The notes below the pieces were generated by a model that was not told the DNA's origin, did no database searches, and worked only from the letters and a program-made list of their open reading frames with translations. Shown here piece after piece: positions 60,130 through 64,000 of a DNA stretch of 64,000 nucleotides. Numbering within the stretch: position 1 is the stretch's first letter; each line of letters starts with the position of its first letter. The stretch is from an uncultured Actinomycetes bacterium (GTDB lineage: Bacteria > Actinomycetota > Acidimicrobiia > Acidimicrobiales > RAAP-2), in the NCBI GenBank assembly GCA_903924205.1, contig CAIYAP010000002.1, positions 248,001 to 312,000 of the forward strand, in the 5' to 3' direction. The position numbers and the translations under genes are program-made.

Positions 60130-61836
60130 ATGCCCGCTACTGAAGAATCCATTAGTGACCTGATGCCGCGCCTCACGGCAGAGCTGAGCCGTGAGCCAGG
60201 TCAATCGGCGAAACAGTTGGCGCGCACGTTGGGGGTAAGCGCCAAGGACATCAACCCCATCCTGTACGGCCACAAGGTCTTTGAGCCGGGAACGGGTCCG
60301 GGTAGCGCGCCTCTCTGGTTCGTCACTGGCTCGGTAGCCGACCTCACGCCGTACGAGAAGCCGACTAGCACGACGTCGACCCGAGACGAGGCCGGCGAGA
60401 CGTCGGAGATCATCGATGAATTCACGGGCATCTTCGACAATCAGGAGTTCGATGACGAGGCCATCGCCAAGTTCACGAAGTCAACCACCGGTCCTCGTCC
60501 CGCGGTGGCCAACCCTCAGATCGGTGAAGACAATCCTCTTGGTCTCTACGACTGGCAACTCGAGGCACTGGCGGCCTGGCGGCGCAATGGTTCCAAGGGC
60601 ATCGTTGATGCCGTGACGGGAGCGGGCAAGACCCGCCTCGCGGTCGCGGCCATTGCCGACCAGATCACCGCGGAAGGTAAGGCCATGGTGCTAGTTCCCA
60701 CGGTGGTCCTGCTGTATCAGTGGGAAGAGATTTTGAACAACACCTTCCCGACGGCGCGCATCGGACTTGCCGGTGATGGCCACGACGACACCTTTGCTCG
60801 CCACGACATCATCATCGGTGTGCTGGCCACCACCCGCAACCGTCGTTTCCCTCTGGAGGGTGCGCACGGACTTCTCGTCGTCGACGAATGTCACCGCGCG
60901 GGTGCCGAAAAGTCGGCGATGTCACTCGGACCCCAGTTCGATCACCGTCTGGGGCTCTCGGCCACCCACGAGCGCATGGATGACGCGCACAAGACCATCT
61001 TGCTGCCCTACTTCACCAAGGTCGTCTACACCCTCACCTACGAGCGAGCGATCGCCGATGGCGTGATCTCGAATGTTCGTACCGCCTTCGTCGGGGTGAA
61101 TTTCACGGAAGACGAGCAGGGGCAATACATCTTGCTGCAGCGCAATCTCAACAAGCTGCGCAAGAAGCTCATTTACGACATCGGTGTGCGCTCGCAACCC
61201 TTCTCGGCCTTCCTCGACGACGTGGTTCGCTTGGCCTCCGCCGGCAAGCGTGCCGAAGGTATGGTCGCCCAGAAGTGGCTCAAGGCCTGGGGAGACAAAA
61301 AGGCACTCTTGGCAGAAACCCCCGCAAAGGCCAACGGCATCACGGCGCTCACGGGCGCCATCAGTGACGCCGATCGCACTTTGATCTTCACGCAGTCCAT
61401 CAAGTCGGCAAACGCCATTGCCGCCGAGCTCATCGAACACGGCGTCGCCGCTGCTCCCCACCACAGCGAAATTGATATGACCCAGCGCGACGACATCCTT
61501 CGCCAATTCGCGGAGGGCGAACTCACCGTCTTGGTGTCGGTACAGACGTTGGAGGAAGGCGTCGATGTTCCCGATGCCGACCTCGCCATTATCGTCGCCT
61601 CATCCAAGCAGCGTCGCCAAATGGTTCAGCGCATGGGTCGCGTACTTCGTCGCAAGAGCGACGGTCGCGACGCACGATTCATCATCTTGTTCGTGGCCCT
61701 CACGGATGAAGACCCCCGCCTTGGCGCTCACGAAACCTTCGTCGACGAACTCATCGACGTCGCTCGTGATTCCATGATCGGCGATCTGACAATGACCGAT
61801 CAGTTGCGCCAGTTCTTGCGCCCCCACCACGACTAG
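60130..61836 (+). CDS. XPB-like superfamily 2 helicase with N-terminal winged-helix-like domain
   Basis: The protein has 568 residues. Residues 1-66 look like a winged-helix unit (QSAKQLARTLGVSAKDINPIL, in two parts QSAKQLARTLG and VSAKDINPIL, then PLWFVTG). A variable linker (70-130) follows. The helicase core has Walker A AVTGAGKTRLA (161-171), Walker B VVDECHRAG (251-259), SAT (277-279) and motif VI-type QRMGRVLRRKSDGRDA. It resembles XPB/UvsW-type DEAD-like proteins. DNA binding by the N-terminal unit is inference. ATG has AAGGAG upstream. The DUF1810 gene follows after 9 bases. Confidence 0.82.
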   Translation: MPATEESISDLMPRLTAELSREPGQSAKQLARTLGVSAKDINPILYGHKVFEPGTGPGSAPLWFVTGSVADLTPYEKPTSTTSTRDEAGETSEIIDEFTGIFDNQEFDDEAIAKFTKSTTGPRPAVANPQIGEDNPLGLYDWQLEALAAWRRNGSKGIVDAVTGAGKTRLAVAAIADQITAEGKAMVLVPTVVLLYQWEEILNNTFPTARIGLAGDGHDDTFARHDIIIGVLATTRNRRFPLEGAHGLLVVDECHRAGAEKSAMSLGPQFDHRLGLSATHERMDDAHKTILLPYFTKVVYTLTYERAIADGVISNVRTAFVGVNFTEDEQGQYILLQRNLNKLRKKLIYDIGVRSQPFSAFLDDVVRLASAGKRAEGMVAQKWLKAWGDKKALLAETPAKANGITALTGAISDADRTLIFTQSIKSANAIAAELIEHGVAAAPHHSEIDMTQRDDILRQFAEGELTVLVSVQTLEEGVDVPDADLAIIVASSKQRRQMVQRMGRVLRRKSDGRDARFIILFVALTDEDPRLGAHETFVDELIDVARDSMIGDLTMTDQLRQFLRPHHD

Positions 61837-61845
61837 GAGTTCACC

Positions 61846-62406
61846 TTGATTGACTATCGCAGCCCGGAGTGGCGTCTTTATCAGGCGCACCGCTGGGGCC
61901 TGGCTTGCGGACAGCAATGCGATATCCATCAAGCTCGAGAGTCAGTAGAGGGTGACGTCTGGAACTTGCAGCGCTTTATCGAGGCACAAGATAACGACGA
62001 CACCTACGAGCGGGCGCTCGAGGAGTTGCGACGGGGCCGCAAAGAGACTGACTGGATGTGGTTCGTGTTTCCCCAGATATGGGGCGTTGCCACTCGGGCA
62101 TCGCCCACCACGATTCGATATTCCCTCGCCTCACCCACCGAAGCGAAGGCCTACGCCGAATACCCACTGCTGCACGCTCGGTTATGGACCGCCATTTCTG
62201 CGATCTCTCAGCATCGCGAGAAGGGGGCTACCTCTATCTTGGGCACAGTCGACGCGCAGAAGCTGCAGGCCTGCCTCACCCTCTTTGACTGCGTCGATGG
62301 AGTGACTACCGAGTTTTATCGCGAGCATCTCTACGGATTCTTCGATGGCCCGCACCTGCGCACCCTTGAGGTCTTGCGAACGGTTTTCCCACCTATCCCT
62401 ACGTGA
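61846..62406 (+). CDS. DUF1810 family protein with extra N-terminal segment
   Basis: The protein has 186 residues. The DUF1810 core runs from about residue 38: WNLQRFIEAQDNDDTYERAL, GRKETDWMWFVFPQIWG, YSLASPTEAKAYAEYPLL and KLQACLTLFDCVDG. The family usually has about 140 residues and begins near the Phe-Ile-Glu-Ala-Gln phrase, so the first 37 residues are additional. TTG at 61846 is chosen because AGGAG lies 6 bases upstream; no later in-frame start is obvious. It is probably cotranscribed with the helicase. Function unknown. The gap 62407-62547 holds nothing I recognise. Confidence 0.75.
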   Translation: MIDYRSPEWRLYQAHRWGLACGQQCDIHQARESVEGDVWNLQRFIEAQDNDDTYERALEELRRGRKETDWMWFVFPQIWGVATRASPTTIRYSLASPTEAKAYAEYPLLHARLWTAISAISQHREKGATSILGTVDAQKLQACLTLFDCVDGVTTEFYREHLYGFFDGPHLRTLEVLRTVFPPIPT

Positions 62407-62547
62407 CTCTTGAGTATCCCGATCGGTCGTAAGAATCACCAGCCACCGTGGGCGCCACTCAGGGCCAATCTCAAGCTCACACCATTGCCTCGTAGAAGTG
62501 CGATGAGGCTTTCTGAAATCGGGAATTGCGAGAGTGACGCCTACCCG

Positions 62548-63399
62548 TCAGTAGGCCTCATTCGACTTGAACCGAAAGAGCTCGTGAGCAAACATCTGGA
62601 CGGCGGCGACTGCGTCGTTCGCCATGAGGTCCTCATCGACCTCGGGATACATCGAGACCATTGTGGTGGCATACGCAAGTGAGCCCTGAGCCGACGAATC
62701 CGCAAAGTTCGCTGTCAGTTCATCCAATGCCGTTGCGGTCGCGCCGCTCAGTAGATCGCCAAAGCGGTGGCGTACTCGCCGTGCGGCCGCCACTGGACCA
62801 CCGTCGTCGTTGTGCAGCAGGACGAATGCGATGTCGTACCAGTCCTTCTGCACATGACGACCGTGTGCCGCGTGCACCTTGGCGAGGAGGAACGCGGGAA
62901 GTGAGGCAACGCGTAGAAGGACCGATGACGTGCGACCATCGATATTCGACGTCACTGACTCCACCGCCCAGTCCAGTGATGCGAACTTCGTGCCACGAAG
63001 GTTGGCGGCGCCCAACGCCTCGCAGTGCTCGAAGGTGACAACCCCCAAGCCTGGGTAGTCCTCAAGGTCAGCGAGGAACTCGACTTTCACCACTTGACCT
63101 TGCGAACTTCGGTCGTGCCAGCGCCACACCCTTTCCTTGTCGGGCACAAATCCGGCTACCTTCAACGCGGACTCCAACCTGAGGCCGCTCGCCGCGGCAG
63201 GGTGAATCTCAAGGTCGACCTGTAAGTCGACATCAGTTGTTCCTTGGTGCCGAAGGGGGGATTGGCGACACAGCAGGTCGGGCACCAATCCGCCCAGAAG
63301 GACAAACTCGGGAATGCCCCCGTAGGCGGTCACCAAGCGAACAAGCGCTCGTTCCGCCACCGAGCGCGAGGTGCGATCACGCGGTTGAGGGTCAGACAC
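62548..63399 (-). CDS. AbiEii-like nucleotidyltransferase (putative toxin)
   Basis: The protein has 283 residues. LLGGLVPDLLCRQSPLRHQG and TTDVDLQVDL form the DNA polymerase-beta-like nucleotidyltransferase core (GG loop then a DxD motif). Other phrases are VVKVEFLADLEDYP, LAKVHAAHGRHVQKDWYDIA and FVLLHNDDGG, similar to AbiEii/AbiGii toxins of type IV toxin-antitoxin systems. The GTG at 63399 overlaps the TGA of the upstream gene by 8 bases, a coupled arrangement; a longer frame to 63453 is not needed. Some stand-alone relatives are not toxins, so toxicity is inference. Confidence 0.65.
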   Translation of the reverse strand: MSDPQPRDRTSRSVAERALVRLVTAYGGIPEFVLLGGLVPDLLCRQSPLRHQGTTDVDLQVDLEIHPAAASGLRLESALKVAGFVPDKERVWRWHDRSSQGQVVKVEFLADLEDYPGLGVVTFEHCEALGAANLRGTKFASLDWAVESVTSNIDGRTSSVLLRVASLPAFLLAKVHAAHGRHVQKDWYDIAFVLLHNDDGGPVAAARRVRHRFGDLLSGATATALDELTANFADSSAQGSLAYATTMVSMYPEVDEDLMANDAVAAVQMFAHELFRFKSNEAY

Positions 63400-64000
63400 C
63401 GAATACCTCGCGCACGTGCTCGGCAGCTTCGGCCGTGCGACCCTTGGTGGCACGAAGATCCGCGTAGACGCGTGCCGGTAACGCGACGTGTATTCCCCTC
63501 ACACGGGGGCCATGGTCGCTGTGTGCAGTGGGTAGTTCTCGAACTTCGATGCGGTGACCTCGATCAACAATCCGTCCATTAAAGGTGGCTGCCAGTCGTC
63601 CACGATCGCTGAAGAGATCACTGTCGACATAACACTCCACGACGCTGAAGTCGGAAAGATACGGCGCGAGCAACATTGATGCCGCAACGCCGGACACCGC
63701 CCAGCGGAACTTGTTGTCGCGAAATTGGGGAGCGATGTGGTGCTCCAGGCTCTCCAGGGGTTCGCGCATCACGGTGTGAATTTTCACCACCTCATCCTTG
63801 GCCCGAAATGCTCCGGCGGCATCGACGTAGGCGTCAATGCAGCGGTCACGATCCACGACCTCTCGATAAGAGGTCGGTCCGCGCGATGCGCCGCGTCTTT
63901 CGAGGAGCCCAAGCTCCTCCAGCCTCGCGAGAGAATTCGCGGCGGCACCGCGGGAAATTCGCGCCGACTCTTGAATTGCTTCCACTCGCGGTGATGTCCC
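63392..64000 (-). CDS. AbiEi-like winged-helix protein (putative antitoxin), N-terminus beyond right edge
   Basis: The visible part has 202 residues and runs off the right edge; a GTG at 63985 is available but the winged-helix sequence continues upstream (TSPRVEAIQESARISRGAAA). Helix-turn-helix phrase SRGAAANSLARLEELGLLER is followed by a domain with FRWAVSGVAASMLLAPYLSD and VVECYVDSDLFSD, resembling AbiEi-type antitoxin/transcriptional regulators. Its stop overlaps the AbiEii-like start, the order (regulator first, nucleotidyltransferase second) seen in type IV abortive-infection loci. Confidence 0.6.
   Translation of the reverse strand, partial: GTSPRVEAIQESARISRGAAANSLARLEELGLLERRGASRGPTSYREVVDRDRCIDAYVDAAGAFRAKDEVVKIHTVMREPLESLEHHIAPQFRDNKFRWAVSGVAASMLLAPYLSDFSVVECYVDSDLFSDRGRLAATFNGRIVDRGHRIEVRELPTAHSDHGPRVRGIHVALPARVYADLRATKGRTAEAAEHVREVFGV

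Overview
The window is 64 kb of chromosomal, fairly GC-rich DNA that is densely packed with housekeeping genes. It looks actinobacterial: two WhiB-type regulators, a mycobacterial-type succinate dehydrogenase operon, a DprE1/DprE2/UbiA arabinose-donor cluster, a GuaB3-type IMP dehydrogenase relative, a UPF0182 membrane protein beside a PDZ/Lon-like protease, and many genes with no Shine-Dalgarno that start 6-8 bases after a TANNNT -10 box (leaderless transcripts). My best guess is a non-mycolate lineage such as Acidimicrobiia. That placement is inference from gene content; no rRNA gene is present to confirm it.

Layout. 1-12.6 kb: mixed metabolic genes (a peptidase S51-like/CysRS-tail fusion, a methyltransferase, a NadR-like protein, an ADP-ribosylglycohydrolase fused to a phosphatase-like domain, cysK-cysE, monomeric isocitrate dehydrogenase, a secreted SGNH protein), with a permease remnant between cysE and icd. 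12.6-12.7 kb: initiator tRNA and a bidirectional terminator. 12.7-22.3 kb: an envelope-related block (UPF0182, a DivIVA-like protein with a phage MuF-like Cys/His tail, a PDZ-Lon protease, HEAT protein, divergent MreB, inactive-looking trypsin/PDZ protein, degenerate DUF2342 protein). 22.3-27.7 kb: two whiB genes flanking a formiminotransferase, then a MoxR-type ATPase/VWA pair. 27.7-32.3 kb: succinate dehydrogenase operon with SCP2-like and nucleoside phosphorylase genes. 32.4-40.2 kb: AIM24 protein, a second SGNH protein, mdh, metF, a cupin, folD, sucD, sucC and a B12-binding mutase subunit. 40.5-44.1 kb: decaprenylphosphoryl-arabinose synthesis. 44.3-55.1 kb: NCS1 permease, phosphodiester glycosidase, pcrA, guaA, guaB3, CoA-type Nudix, MMPL transporter. 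55.2-64 kb: a cyclase-STAND-TPR regulator, two adjacent SGNH paralogues, an XPB-like helicase, a DUF1810 protein and an AbiEi/AbiEii-like pair cut by the right edge.

How the genes fit together. Central carbon metabolism is well represented: isocitrate dehydrogenase, succinyl-CoA synthetase, succinate dehydrogenase, malate dehydrogenase and a methylmalonyl-CoA-mutase-type subunit cover much of the TCA cycle and propionyl-CoA entry. FolD, MetF and the formiminotransferase handle one-carbon units. A second theme is the cell envelope: an arabinan donor pathway, four secreted SGNH proteins, MMPL transport, MreB and DivIVA-like proteins. I see no prophage, insertion sequence or CRISPR array. The only defence or toxin-antitoxin signals are the right-edge AbiE-like pair and a degraded Phd-like antitoxin.
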